The notes under the pieces were generated by a model that had not been told where the DNA came from, made no database searches, and was given only the letters and a program-made list of their open reading frames with translations. Of a stretch of DNA of 64,000 bases, positions 24,101-35,398 are shown piece by piece. The translations under genes were made by a program, and so were the position numbers. The DNA is taken from assembly GCA_018417955.1 (NCBI GenBank), contig JACTVC010000051.1, positions 1 to 64,000 on the forward strand, read 5' to 3'. Numbering within the stretch: position 1 is the stretch's first letter; every line of letters starts with the position of its first letter. Source of the DNA: Laccaria trichodermophora. Lineage: Eukaryota; Basidiomycota; Agaricomycetes; Agaricales; Hydnangiaceae.

Positions 24101-24190
24101 ATGTGGGCGGTCTGTGCCCATGAGCCGGTCGAGGATTCCCTTGAACTTTCCTTTCAAACGATTTTCACGAGGGCGATTAGAATCAGACAT
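21180..24190 (-). pseudogene. STAND NB-ARC/TPR gene 1 (nine TPRs), exon 1 frameshifted
   Basis: This is a fungal NLR-architecture protein: a STAND NTPase with a repeat sensor, inferred to act in cytosolic self/non-self signalling. The P-loop GMGGIGKT lies in exon 23564-23752. A 50-bp intron (23515-23564) precedes the last exon, which has Walker B WLLVFDNADG, the sensor-like ILVTSRNRS and a CCLPLAVDQAGA motif. From about residue 366 of the last-exon ORF come nine 42-residue Kinesin-light-chain-type TPRs (pattern LGPEHPDTLxSMxNLA, then YEEAxELQLKVLDL). Exon 1 (MSDSNRPRENRLKGKFKG) lacks 10 bp present in gene 2 (ACCTAAATCT, plus strand), shifting its frame to an early stop. A downstream start or other splicing could rescue the rest, so death is not certain. 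Confidence 0.75.
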
Positions 24191-24289
24191 CGTGGTTCAG
24201 AAGAGAGTTGTTGATGGTGTGCGGCGTCAATTTTCCGGGTGGGTAACGGATGATTTCACAGAGTCAGCTGACGTTCCTCGACGACGTTG

Positions 24290-25870
24290 ACGTGCTTGGG
24301 TTGCTCAACGTTTGTTTTGGTCGTTCTCTTTTTCCACTTGAAGTCGCGCATATAACCACCTCCAATGTTCCCCTCGCCGCCTGCCTCGTTTTTCTAATGC
24401 TCGGACTATTGATATTGTGTGCATATAGTCGCCTCAGAAGCTCCCCAAAACACGTTCCGGCGTCTCCCTCATTCTTTCTTTCCGTTTTGCAACCAGGAGA
24501 ATCGTTATCGTAGGATCGGGACCATAAGTTGCATTGCGGGAATTCGCGGCTGACGCTTCACATGTATACATACATTGTCGGCCTGCGTTCAGCATGCGAG
24601 AAAGTTCAATGGCGCGTCTGGAGATGTGTATAGACTGGGGATCTGCTTGAATGCTTGGCGTACGGTGCGTACAGACATTGCATTTGCATCTATCACGGAC
24701 AGCCCCCTTAGGCTCTTTCCTCAGGTCTAGGGCATCTGCAGAAGAACTCGACACACCGTCATCCACTTCCTCTCATCGGTTCTTGGACAGGACGACGGGA
24801 GAACCTACGCCCCTCCAAGAGGGCGTGGCCACTAATGGGGAGGGGTGTTAATTAACGTCGAGGATTACGAGGGAGTCGCGAGGTTGCTCAAGGACATGGG
24901 GAGTTCGGTGGATATGGCGGTTCGCTAAATCCAAGGCCATGGATGACACCGATGCAGACGTGTCCGCAAAAGGACAGTGGTGCACTCACTCCCAACCCCA
25001 CTCTTGACAAATTAATCCAAACCTAATGGGTCTCCCAACTGAGCGAATACTGGCCCCTGTCCAAACTATCTACCCTCTCGACGAAGCGAGCTGAAACCTC
25101 TGAACCCACCCCCCATTCATGTCTTATTGGATTTATCCTGCTGGGCTCTGGGCGGACACTCCTTCTTCCCCCTCTTCACGCACAAAGTACGCACCAACCA
25201 CGTGGACCTCGTGTTTGGGGGACAAACTCGTGCCGCAAGGTGTGCTAGATCTCATGCCCAGCAAGACAGAACTCTTCGTCGCGGAGAAGTTACCCGGGAA
25301 TGCAGCTAAAAGCCAGGAATAATCGCTGTGGAAGGCGCGCGGAAGGGGGTCGTGCATCGTTCGTGTATGTTCTTTCTCTCTGAGTATTTGTCTTGTCACG
25401 AACTTACTCCCACTACTATGAAGGTAAACCAAGTCGATCCCTTTATTACGACCATTCCTCTAAAGAGGTACTTTTCTTCCATGCGCCTGGGCTCCAGTGT
25501 CAAGTGTCTCCTCCGCCTTGGCCAGGCCAACGTTTAATGTATCCCGCTCATGCACCACGGTGTAGCCAGCAGCGTGGTTGTGTGGGGAAGGATGGGAGCA
25601 GGGTACGGATGCCAGAGTATACGTTGGTTGTTTTGATGGGTGTTGTGAGGTTGATGCGCTTTTGGGCGTTTCTTTGGTGGCTGGGCCCGCTCCTGCTTCC
25701 ACGTCCACGACATCCACACCTTCGACCACCACCACAAACGAAAACGGCAGCCGCCCCAACTCGCTATCCACCTGTGGTACCTGCTCGTGCCGACATGCTC
25801 GAGCACCCTACTTGAATCTTGGAGTGGTCGTCCAGAGTTTCCGGATTCAAGAACTCTGGCTTGATTGGCA
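24290..25870. other. Repeated locus, copy i (unknown ORF family)
   Basis: It begins with the recurrent leader GGTTGCTCAACGTTTG also seen at 29.75, 43.76 and 47.42 kb. It contains, on the plus strand and broken over frames (about 24.85-25.33 kb), relics of the protein best preserved at 30300-30863. A Ser/Thr-Pro-rich stretch (25.68-25.8 kb) follows. I recognise no domain. Confidence 0.4.
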
Positions 25871-27300
25871 CATGTTGGGCAGAAAATTAACATCGAGGAT
25901 TACGAGGGAGGTGGTCGCGAGGTTGCTCAAGGACATGGGGTCTGGGGTGCAGAGCGTAGGGCGGATGAAAAGGCTAACTAAACCAAGGCCATGGACGACA
26001 CCGATGCAGACGAAGTTTCCACAGAGGTCGGTGATGTCCTCATTCCCAACCACCCTGTCGAACAATTAACTCGACACCGCTTGAAACCGGTCGCTCAAGT
26101 GCGCGAATACGGGCTCCTATCCAAACTAGATACTCTACCCTCTCTGACGAAGAGATGCTCGGCCTGACGGTGGACAAGCCTCTGAACCCACCACCCATTC
26201 ACACCCTCTCCCCCACTCCCAAACGTCCTGCTGGGTTCTGTGCACGAACGCCATGCTCACCCTCCTCACACGCCAAATACGTACTATTCACGCAGACCCC
26301 GCGTAGGCGGACAAACTAAACTCTTCCCACAGGGTGTGCTGCCATACCTCGCCAGCCAGAGCATCATCGTGAAGAAGTTCCCTGGCAATGCAAATGAAGC
26401 CAGGAAGAAATGATCCATATCGCTGTGCAGTGCGCGCAGAAGGGGTTGTGCGTTATTCGCGTATGTTCTTTCTCTCTCTGAGTAGTTGTTTTGTTGCGAA
26501 CTCACTCGCACTGTGAAGGTGAAACAAGGTGATCCGCTCTATCTACAACTGCCCCCCTCTCGAAGAGGCACTTTTCTTTCGTGCATGAGGGTTCAAGCCC
26601 CTCCTCGTTTCAGGTACCTCCTCCCCCTCCTTGGCAGGGCGAACGTTCAGTTGAATCCCGCTCACGCGCCGCGATGTAGCCGAGAGCGTTTTGTGCACTG
26701 GTGTAGAGAGGGAGGCACCGACGCATTATGAAAGGGACAAGACATTGGCTATTTTGATGGGTGTCGCGATGTTGCAGAGGGTTGTTCATGATGCGCTTAT
26801 TGGGTGCTTCTTCGTTGACTGGGCCTACTCCTGCTTCCACGTCCAAAATATCTACTACCACCACCACAGCAGCAGCAGCCCCATACACCCCAACTCGCTA
26901 TCCCAGTCACGATCATCAAATGCGCGTCAATGCACGATCAACACGTCACAAGCGGCGCTTCGTCAACCATCCTACAAGCCTTCAATGCGGGGAATCAGAG
27001 CGCCCCCCAAGGGTGATCGTTGTGTGGTGGGGCCTCTTGGGGTTATGGGGTCACGGTGCAGCCGGGGAAGGGGTGTTGGATGAGGGAGAGGGAGATGAAG
27101 GGTCAGAGTTGGATGCACCCGACGCGATGAGGCTCACCATTTCCATGGCGCGCACCCCTCGTATGCTCAGGAGTGTCCTGACTGACCCAGTTCTCCCCTC
27201 CGCCACTCGTTCTGCAATTGTTGCTATTACTTGTATTCCGGCAACCATAGTCATCGTAATATTCGGCGGTCTACTCGGCGACTCGCAAATCCTATAAAAG
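25870..27300. other. Repeated locus, copy ii (tandem within block 1)
   Basis: It restarts at ATTAACATCGAGGATTACGA, matching the internal part of copy i at about 24853, and runs through the same landmarks, including a KPLNPPPIHTLSPTPKR-like stretch near 26190. Frames are broken. Block 2 has only one corresponding copy, so this is a local tandem gain in block 1 or a loss in block 2. Confidence 0.4.
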
Positions 27301-27855
27301 TGACACGAAGGCAATACATAGTTCAAGATGCGGCTACTAGTGCTTGAGGGGCGCGAAACTGATTCATCAAAGCCAATCACTCGTAAAATACACCTTCCTT
27401 TGAAAACAGTGTTAGATGAATTTTCAAATGTCTAGCTGCATAACTAAAAGGGTAACCATTCCTATAGGGCCAAAATCTACGATAGCCACCCATCTTTTAG
27501 TAGCTCTTGGGCACTCGGATGCAACTTCGGATCTGATATCAGACATCTGCGCAAGAATGCAGCAGTGCCTAAAATCTCGCTCTCGTCAACGACTTTGAGT
27601 TCCCGTAATGGATGTTTCGAATTCGCTGGTTGTGTGAAGAAGCATGCCTAAGTGAAGAAAGTCATCGATCGTCGAGGAGAGTATGATTAGATGAGGTTAC
27701 ACTCACCTTTCTCATCAAATTATTTCCCCCGATCCTCGCAATCTTTGAGGAATTCGAGTGGGAACGGCCCTAAAACCTCTACCATATATTGCAAATGGAG
27801 TTTATGCGAGTAATTACGAGCGTCCTGGCCGAAAAGGTGCAAATTGGTGAGAAGT

Positions 27856-29103
27856 TCAAACGCCTAGGATGCATCCAGTATCAGCGGAAGCGATAGGTAG
27901 CCAACGTACAAGGCAACCGACAGTCCAGATGTCGATGGCGGACGTCCAAGGATATTTGAGGGTGACTTCGGGGGCGCGGATCATAGATGGTTGACGAAGA
28001 AACACTCTCCTGGGCGCGTCGACGGGAGTGGCTGTTGATGTATCATCCGTAAGAGTGAGTGAAAGTAGAAGGCAAGATGTGCTCACCTTCGCTGTAATCC
28101 ATCACTCGCACCGATATATCCTCAATAGATTCACAAAGGCTAAAATACGGTAGAGGCTGTGAACGTGAAAAGACAAGAGGTAAATTCAATGATTTAGGTC
28201 TAGGGGAGGGTCATACATGAGTGCAGACTCCGACTGGACTAATTCGCTTATTCGAGACGCCCTTGGTTCAGGTATTGAAAGAAGGACGTTCTCGAATTTG
28301 AGATCTTCACATGCATATGATCATCAGCATGGATAAGAATGTGTGCAGGGTCAGACCCACCAGTGTGAAGATACCCGCATTCACGATGAAGGTAGTCAAG
28401 AGCGAGAAGGACCTGTTTTATGATGCGCTTCACAATGGGCAGGGCGAGCCGATCCTGTCCAGGCACTTGAAAGTTTGCGAGGCTCGAGCTCAACGGCTCC
28501 GTCACGAAGCATATGTGACCGCCGGCATCGCTGTTGGCAATAAAGGAACGTTGGAGGGTCAAACAGTGATTGAATCCAGGGCTGTTGGGGTTGGCAGATT
28601 CGACCTTCCCGAACACCTCTCTCTCTGGTGAATGACCTCCGACAATTGTTGCAGAGGCTTACAACGTCAAGACTTTCAAGGCGACGAAGGTTCTTGTGTC
28701 CGCCGAGTGGTCGCTGTATTGATGTTTAGAAGACTAGAAAACGAATTTGCCAGCAACTCACAGTGAGAGAGTTCGCAGCCCAACCCAGCGAACTTTATGA
28801 TTGAAAAACGGTTGACGGAGGGAAGCTCAAATAAACGCACTTTGCGGACGAGCTAATACTCATTTAGCGAACGTCCAACTGCAGCAGAGGTGAGCCCTCC
28901 TCGAAAGTCGAGAGCAGAGGTTCCTCCGGGGGCATGGCCCTTCCTCCCATCACGGCGGCGAGGAGCTTGGGATGGATTGCCTTGACCTCCTGTGGAAAGG
29001 ACGGTCGTTCTTCAGCCATGCTCTGCGGGGGGGATGGTCGTTTGAAGAGCCTGGGTCCGAAAATGGAGAGCGCGCGGTGTGGCAGTTTGAGGAAAAGGTG
29101 CAT
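27856..29103 (-). pseudogene. SRPK-like protein kinase relic 1
   Basis: Exon-like pieces read as a CMGC/SRPK-type kinase. There is an N-terminal Pro-rich piece (28864-29103). In 28248-28616 come HICFVTEPLSSSLA, then VKRIIKQVLLALDYLHRECG, then YLHTGGSDPAHILI where active kinases have HTDLKxDNIL. Then MIRAPEVTLKYPWTSAIDIW and GCLV (APE motif and subdomain IX) at 27856-28086. The catalytic Asp of the HxD motif is replaced by Gly. Compared with relic 2, a deletion in the N-terminal exon introduces a stop (EEGSPLLQLDVR). Catalytic activity is therefore unlikely. Confidence 0.65.
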
Positions 29104-29286
29104 CTCGGATTGTTAGCACACTATTCGACCACATAACCACCTTCAATGATGGTCCCCACGCTGCCTCGTTTAATCCTCGGACTAGTATTGATATTGTACG
29201 CATTTAGCCACCTCCAAAGTTCCTAACTGAGTGTCAATCCGAGGAAGGCGATTTGGTAGGTAGTAAGCTAGCAAAGTTGCGGAAAT

Positions 29287-29712
29287 GCCCGCTACGTAGT
29301 TAGCGGGTCTTATCCTACGAGCCACCAAAGCTCTTGCGTGGGTAAGTTTAGCCATGTTTGCCCCCCTGCGTGACTCGGTTTGGGTTCGACCCTTTCCTTC
29401 CTCCACCGTCTACCGCTGCGAGGAGCTGGCCGAAGGCCGAGCGACGAGCAACGTTATTCAAATTGTGTAACGTAAAACAAAACCAACAGTTTCGAGCGGT
29501 CGGCGACGAGCAGCCAATACAAAGTACTTAAGTAGATGGTCACGTTACAAGAAAAATCCATTTTCTTCTCCAGCTAGATAGCCATCAGACGGTCACATAG
29601 ATGACCTTTTTCTGTAACCCCCGCGAAGGCAAGTATTACTTGGATTAGTCAATGGAATTTAAGTACCTAATTGCGGTAGCGGGCTTTGCGCCCGAAGGCG
29701 CGCTGCGGTGGT
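29287..29712. mobile_element. 426-bp insertion absent from block 2
   Basis: Aligning the two blocks by eye, GCAAAGTTGCGGAAAT and ATGATGGTGGTCGAGGA are adjacent in block 2 (about 47370-47390) but separated here. The insert starts GCCCGCTACGTAG and near its end carries GGTAGCGGGC, an inverted match of about 9 bp. No clear target duplication or ORF is visible. It could be a MITE or a deletion in block 2; insertion is favoured because of the inverted ends. Confidence 0.4.
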
Positions 29713-30299
29713 TATGATGGTGGTCGAGGATGATCAAATTCGGATTGCTCAACATTTGTTTTGGTCGTTGTCTCTCTCTACTATCACGACGAGTCGCCAA
29801 ATTTCACTCTTCGCACATATAACCACCTCCAATGCTCCCCACGCCGCCTGCCTTCTTCCTGCTAAAATTTGGGATCATTGTTACTGTACGCATATAGCCA
29901 CCTCCGAACCCACATACGAGCGCCTCCCTCATTCTTTCTTTTCGTCGTGCAACGAGGGAATCCTTATCATAGGATCGGTACTCATTAGCTGCATCGCAGG
30001 CATTCGCGGCTCTCGAAGCTGACGCTTCACGTACACATTCTCGCAAAAGGCGGCTTGCGTTCAGTATGCGAGAAAGTTCAATGGCGCGTCAGGGAATGCC
30101 AACTGCATGCTTGGCTTACGGGACGTACAGACATTGCATCACGGACACTCTCTTAGCCTCGCCCCTCAAGCCTAGGGCCTCTGCAGAACAACTCGATAAA
30201 TCGATCTCCCCCACTTTTAAGTTCCTCTCTTCAGTTCTTGCACCCGACGACGAAAGAACCTAGGCCCTTGCAAGTGGGCGTGACGACTAACGGGAAGGG

Positions 30300-30863
30300 G
30301 TGTCGATTAGCATCCAGGATTCTAACGGAGGTGGTCAGGTTGCCCAAGGACGTGGGGTGTGCGGTGCAGAGCGTAGGGCGGATGAGAGGTCCAAGGCCAT
30401 GGACCACACCGATGCAGACGAAGTCTCCGCAGAGGACAATGGTGTACACACTCCCAACTCTCGCGTTGAAGAATCAACTCGACACCGTCTGAAATGGGTC
30501 GCCCAAGTGGACGAATACTGGCTCCTCTCCGAACTATCTGTCCATTCGGACGAAGAGATGCTCGAGCTGACGCCTCTGAACCCACGACCCATTCACACCT
30601 TCTCGCCCACTCCCAAACTCGGGCGAATTGTCCTGCTGGACTCTGGGAACGGACACTGCCCACACACCAAACACTCTATCCACGTGTACCACGCGTTTGC
30701 AGACAAAATCGTCCCGCAGGGTGTGCTAGATCTCATGCCCAGCAAGACAGAACTTAACATCGCGAAGCAGCTCCTCGGGAATGCAGATGAAAGCCAGGAA
30801 GAAATGGTGCATTTCGCTGTGGAAGGCGCGCGGAAGTGGTTCGCGTATGTTCTTACTCTTTGA
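30300..30863 (+). CDS. Unknown repeated ORF family, best copy (iii), 187 aa
   Basis: I do not recognise this protein. The open frame from 30300 reads SISIQDSNGGG, then the acidic DADEVSAEDNG, EEMLELTPLNPRPIHTFSPT, IVLLDSGNG, then KIVPQGVLDLMPSKTEL and GARKWFAYVL. The same landmarks recur in four other loci (24.9, 26.2, 44.5 and 55.6 kb), always downstream of the same roughly 300-bp leader. Copy v suggests a small intron after the LDSGNG block. No signal peptide or membrane segment is evident. It may be a host gene multiplied with the block or part of an undescribed element. Confidence 0.45.
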   Translation: MSISIQDSNGGGQVAQGRGVCGAERRADERSKAMDHTDADEVSAEDNGVHTPNSRVEESTRHRLKWVAQVDEYWLLSELSVHSDEEMLELTPLNPRPIHTFSPTPKLGRIVLLDSGNGHCPHTKHSIHVYHAFADKIVPQGVLDLMPSKTELNIAKQLLGNADESQEEMVHFAVEGARKWFAYVLTL

Positions 30864-31549
30864 GCATTTGTCTTGTCACGAACTTACTCCCGCTATGAAG
30901 CTAAAACAAGCCAATCCTCCATAGGATCTGAAGAGGTAGTTTTCTCCTGTGCGCGAGGGTTATCTCCTCAGCCTTGGTCGGGCCAACGTTCGGTGGTATT
31001 CCGCTCACGTACCGCGGTGTAGCCGGGAGCGTGATTGTGTGGGGAGGGGTGGGAGCAGGGTACAGACGCCGGAGTATACGTTGGTTATTTTGATGGGTGC
31101 TGCAAGGTTGCAGGGGGGTTCTTGATGCGCTTATGGGCGTTTCTTCGTTGACTGAGCCCACTCCTGCTTCTACGTCCAGGACATCCACACCTTTCACCAC
31201 CACAAAAACGACATCGACAGCAGCGCTAACTCGCTACCCATGGTCGTATTGCATCTACGCCCCAAAACGACTCTCCCTTTCTGAGGAGACAACAAGTTGC
31301 TCGTGCCGACATGCTCGAGCACTCTACTTGAACAGTAACTCTCTAGGAGTGGCCGTCCAGAGATCCCGGATCCAAGAACTGTTGGCATGTTGGGCAGAAA
31401 ATCCTAACATACATCTACTCAGCATCGCCTAGTATTCGAATCTTTACCCCCTTGGTTTCCGACCTGCGCGGGTCTCCCCACCAATTCGAACGCCTTCACC
31501 TCCAGAGGCTGTGTTCCCATTGCGCATGTTCAACGTGCTACCTGAGCAG

Positions 31550-32260
31550 CTCTTGTTAACTTCGACGTTTTGTTCACGGTAACGGACGAAAGCTCAAACA
31601 ACTCCTCCATCCTCTTGGCCTCCTCGTGGCTCCACCCTTCCACTTTTTACCATAATCCAACTTGCTTATCTATTTCGCGTTTGGCATCACCTGACCTCCT
31701 TATACGTAATCCACCTTGGCCGTCGTTGGCAGGATACCCTTCCTTCATTCTGTCCCGGCCCTTTCTATCAATCAAGATTTCACCTGAATTGGAGGGCCTT
31801 CGTATCGCAATGCTGCATCCCATCTCCGCAATTGCCGCCTTGAGCCCGCCAAGTTCAAGGTACTGTTCAGGGTAACGGACGGGAGCTCAAACCACACATC
31901 TTCCGTCGTACGATTGATGAGATTCATGGCGTTTGGCCGCTGGCCCTCCCTGGACCTACATGAGCCCAAACCACACCCCGCCTTTTCTCACCTTGCATCC
32001 TGATCTTTACTATCGGTCGAGGCTTCCCAATTCGAATGACACGACCCAAACATGTGCGACGTGCTGCGCGATGTCGAAAGAGGCTCAAAGTTTTGATCAT
32101 GATAACGAACCAGAACTTGAACCACACATCTTCCGTCATTAACAGCTTCCTCCTTCATCCCCTTAGCCTTCTCCTTATGGCTAATTTTTTGGGCTTGACA
32201 TCTCATTCCGTCGATTTGTGTTTGCCGGGCCTTCCTAGGTTTGCCCCAATCCTTTTTCGC
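31550..32260 (-). other. Region with repeated motif on minus strand
   Basis: Minus-strand frames repeat a motif of the form EDVWFEL followed by TxNKTSRL or similar (31.57-31.60, about 31.89 and 32.10-32.13 kb), each next to a Lys/Met-rich AKGMKEE-like segment. The equivalent part of block 2 (56.73-57.76 kb) repeats it with different substitutions. I see no complete ORF and no known domain; this looks like the remains of a gene with internal repeats. Confidence 0.35.
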
Positions 32261-32513
32261 ATCCAAACCGATGCTCCTGTGTGGCGTACTGCGCGCTTCC
32301 TTGAACAGCCTACTTCCCCAGCTTGAATGTTCCGTTCATCGTCACGGACAAGGAATAATTCCCACCTGTTTACCCTCACTACCTTGTAGCCAACTCAAGA
32401 CAGTAACAAGGCGGTATCCCAACAAGAAGCCTATTTCTCTCTTATAAACGCTCGCCATTGGCCTGTTATACACAATCTCCGCCATGTGACCGTCCACTGC
32501 TAGTACTACTACT

Positions 32514-33945
32514 GGGGAGGCGCACCGCCTATGTAAGAGCCGTGGTATTTGTACATGTTGATCTCCTGCCAATCTGTTAAAAAACAAGGAAAATCAATAT
32601 TTTAAGTGCAATAGCTGTGTCTCACCTGATATTTGTGCCTAGATCGAGACAAAAAGTAACACTTGAGACAGTGATGAATATGTAGGGCTACATATGTATA
32701 AACATATGCTCTCAAAACTGTGGAATATGCTAAAATCCCTTTTGTCCTGGTATATTTACTCTCAATTTCTAAGTTTGGTGATGGAATTGTATATGTATCA
32801 TATGCATAAAACAAACGTACAATAAAAAAAGGGATCAGATCCAAAAAATGAACAATTAAATATGATCTGAGCTCATATTTAGAATACACCAAAATCTTGG
32901 CCCAGGAAGTTCGGCAAATTCTAAATATGAATTTAGATCATATTTATTCAGTCATTTTTTGGATCTGATCCTTTTTTTTATTGTAAGTTTGTTTTATGCA
33001 TATGTTGGATATACAATTCCATCACCAAACTTAGAAAATGAGAGCAAATATGTTAGGGGAACACTGGGTTTTGTCTATTCTCCAGTTTTTAGTGCCTATG
33101 TTTACACCTATGTGGCCCTTCATATCTGTCGCTGCCTGAAGTGTAATTCTGCTGGGGGTCTTGGCTTTAATTTTTTGATATTCATGCTTAAACCCTTAAA
33201 AATATTATGAGGAACAGGCTTTTGGGAGAAATTATTGAAAACCAAGGCTGAGACCCCCAAGCACAAGGCCAGACCAATGCATTAACACCTTCACTAGGTG
33301 CAGAACGAGTGTGAGGAAAGAGAAATATTGATTTAGTTTTACAATGCACAAAAGCCAATTAAGTGACAATGTAACACATGTGACCGACGCGTCAAAAGCC
33401 CAGCCAAGCCTCAAAAAAGTGCGTCTCTCGCATCTCGACTGCCCATAATCTGCATATCTTACTGCTTCTCCACTAATACGATGCCCTACTACCTATAATG
33501 GGTCGAGAATATGCCAAACGGAGGAAAATCTCAAGAAAACAACTAAAAACCAGCAATAAAAACCTTGAAAAAGCCCATATTGGTCAAAGAGATCCGCTCG
33601 GAGAAAGAACAAATGTGGGCTCACCAGCCAAGGTTGTGCTGTGGCTTGGCTGTGGCAAGATTCCATGCTCGAGGTGAAACAATTGAAGGAGCAGAACAAC
33701 TAATTTCGGGCATGGACACTAATAAGCAGGCCGGACATGACAATTTATATGAGTCGGATAATGATGATTTGTAGATTATATTTCTATGTACATCCTTTTA
33801 CAAATTTCTATCATAATTTCTACTCTACACACCCCTCAATCGCGTTCTCGAGTCAGGATGTCCGAACACAAAGTGATTTGGCCATTTTGAAGTGGCTGTA
33901 CAATGACTAAGCAGCCACATCTTGATGTTGGTGGTGCGCCTCCCC
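32514..33945. mobile_element. 1432-bp TIR element with 9-bp target duplication
   Basis: The ends are inverted: GGGGAGGCGCACCGCC at 32514 and GGTGGTGCGCCTCCCC ending at 33945. ACTACTACT flanks both sides (32505-32513, 33946-33954). Block 2 has the uninterrupted site near 57990 (AGTACTGCTACTACAG). It contains a palindromic segment (32655-33147) and a short charged ORF (33565-33774, ending ESDNDDL), but no recognisable transposase. The 9-bp duplication fits a MULE-like mechanism, although the site is low-complexity. Confidence 0.7.
32655..33147. repeat. Inverted repeat inside the 1432-bp element
   Basis: Arms about 32655-32885 and 32915-33147 are diverged reverse complements around a short loop (CCAAAATCTTGGCCCAGG). 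Both strands translate to related peptides (AYVYTYVALHI), which only reflects the palindrome. There is no gene. Confidence 0.7.
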
Positions 33946-34261
33946 ACTACTACTAGCACTAGCATGCCATACCCAAGGTCCCCTTCAAACCACACAGGTA
34001 CTGCACCAAAAATCAACTAACTCAACTGAGGTGCAGCCTGAGATGGCTTGCAAGTTGCGCCTCGACTGGGTTGTACATCCACCACGTACCATCCTGAGGC
34101 TGAGTCCCAACAGCTAACTCACCATTCCCTCCCATCTTAGTGACAAGTCTTGGCGCTTCTGAACAGGACCCCAACTCGGGTTCTCAGGCTCCCAAAGTTC
34201 CAAGGGTTTAACCCTTCAAAGTTCCTGACTAAATTCGTCTTCTGACTCGGGCTTGCACTTA

Positions 34262-34476
34262 CTATATGTGGTCAACATGTGCGTATGAGTCAGGATATGC
34301 AGAGTGCATTTTTCATGTTGTTCCTGCACCTCAGAAATCCCATAAAGCTCTGCAAGCAACACTTTATATACTAATTAAATATGTTTGAACCTTTTCAAAA
34401 GAACAGGAGCAACGGAATGCCATGAAAAGTGGCCTCTGCATATCCTGACTCATACACACATTGTGACCACATATAG
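34262..34476. mobile_element. 215-bp Tc1/mariner-type MITE
   Basis: TIRs of about 44 bp begin CTATATGTGGTCAACATGTG on the left and pair with the right end with only a few mismatches. The element is flanked by TA on both sides (34260-34261, 34477-34478), as expected for Tc1/mariner insertion. It carries no ORF. Confidence 0.75.
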
Positions 34477-34479
34477 TAT

Positions 34480-35395
34480 GTACCTCTGTCTGTGTCTGTG
34501 TCATCTTGTTTTTATGTATTCTGATTCATGAACTCGGACGAAATGGGCGTACTTTGTGTGGAATTCTAGTAGTGCTGTGTAGTTTCATGCAATGCTTGTG
34601 GTTCAATGTACAGTGCAATGTGTCGTGTTTGCATTGAGTTATATTGAGGTATAAAACAAAACAGATATTATAAAAACTGTAAGCCAAGCAAGTGAGTCTC
34701 AGGTCTGGAGGTGAGGATGGGATGATGGGGAGGGTAAGCATATATGAAGAGAGAGAGGGTGGCCAATTGCAAGAATGATGCATAATTAGAAGAAGGAAGC
34801 GGAAGCTGCAGGAGAAGGTTGGTAGGTCAAGACCAACCAACACTGATCCAATCGACTACCTAGCTCGCAAAGAATAATAACAAAACAAAGAAAAGAGAGG
34901 GGAAAGGGTGGTGTAGGCTGTCAAAAACTCAAAAAACCATTGAACATTGAAAGGAGAAAAAAGATATGGTATTCAATGATGGGGTCGAATAAAAGATGGG
35001 GGTGACCAGGATGCAACAAGTTTGGTGGGTGGTGGTGTTCATATTTGATACAAAGAAGACAGATGTGAGGGAGGGGGGTAGGTATCATTATAGCAGGGGG
35101 GTTTGGTTGGGGGGTAAATCAGAAGAATGAAAAAAACAAGCACAACAAGTTGGTGCGAGAGTTGAGTTGAGTTACAGCAGCCCACATTCATGTAAATGGA
35201 GCTGAAGTGATATATCCTGAATTGCACTCAACAGAACTATCATCCAAACCCACATCAGTCAGTGATGAAGCTGCCAAGGGGTACACAAAAAAAAAACCTG
35301 TACATGGGGTTGTTTTATTTCAATAAGGACTCATAGACCCCACCCCCCTCCTCTAGCCTTCCTAAATAGGAAATAAATCACATGTACAAATCAAC
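34480..35395. other. No supported gene
   Basis: A/G-rich non-coding sequence with short unremarkable frames on both strands. It lies downstream of the minus-strand PHD-finger gene and may include its 3' region. Confidence 0.4.
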
Positions 35396-35398
35396 TAT

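Larger units (their letters stand above)
20840..34010. repeat. Segmental duplication, block 1
   Basis: Collinear with block 2 (40420-58065). Similarity starts at CTGAGGGTGCTCCAGGG and ends shortly after AGGTCCCCTTCAAACCAC (about 34000 here, about 58050 there). It holds NLR-like gene 1, three copies of an unknown ORF family and kinase relic 1. Relative to block 2 it has an extra copy of the unknown ORF segment (about 25.87-27.3 kb), a 426-bp insert at 29287 and a 1432-bp element at 32514. It lacks block 2's inserts at 43000 and 47591. Confidence 0.85.

Noticed and set aside
32602..33210. Similar membrane-like peptides on the two strands (AYVYTYVALHI)
   Set aside because: Mirror images of one palindromic segment inside a TIR element, not a duplicated gene.
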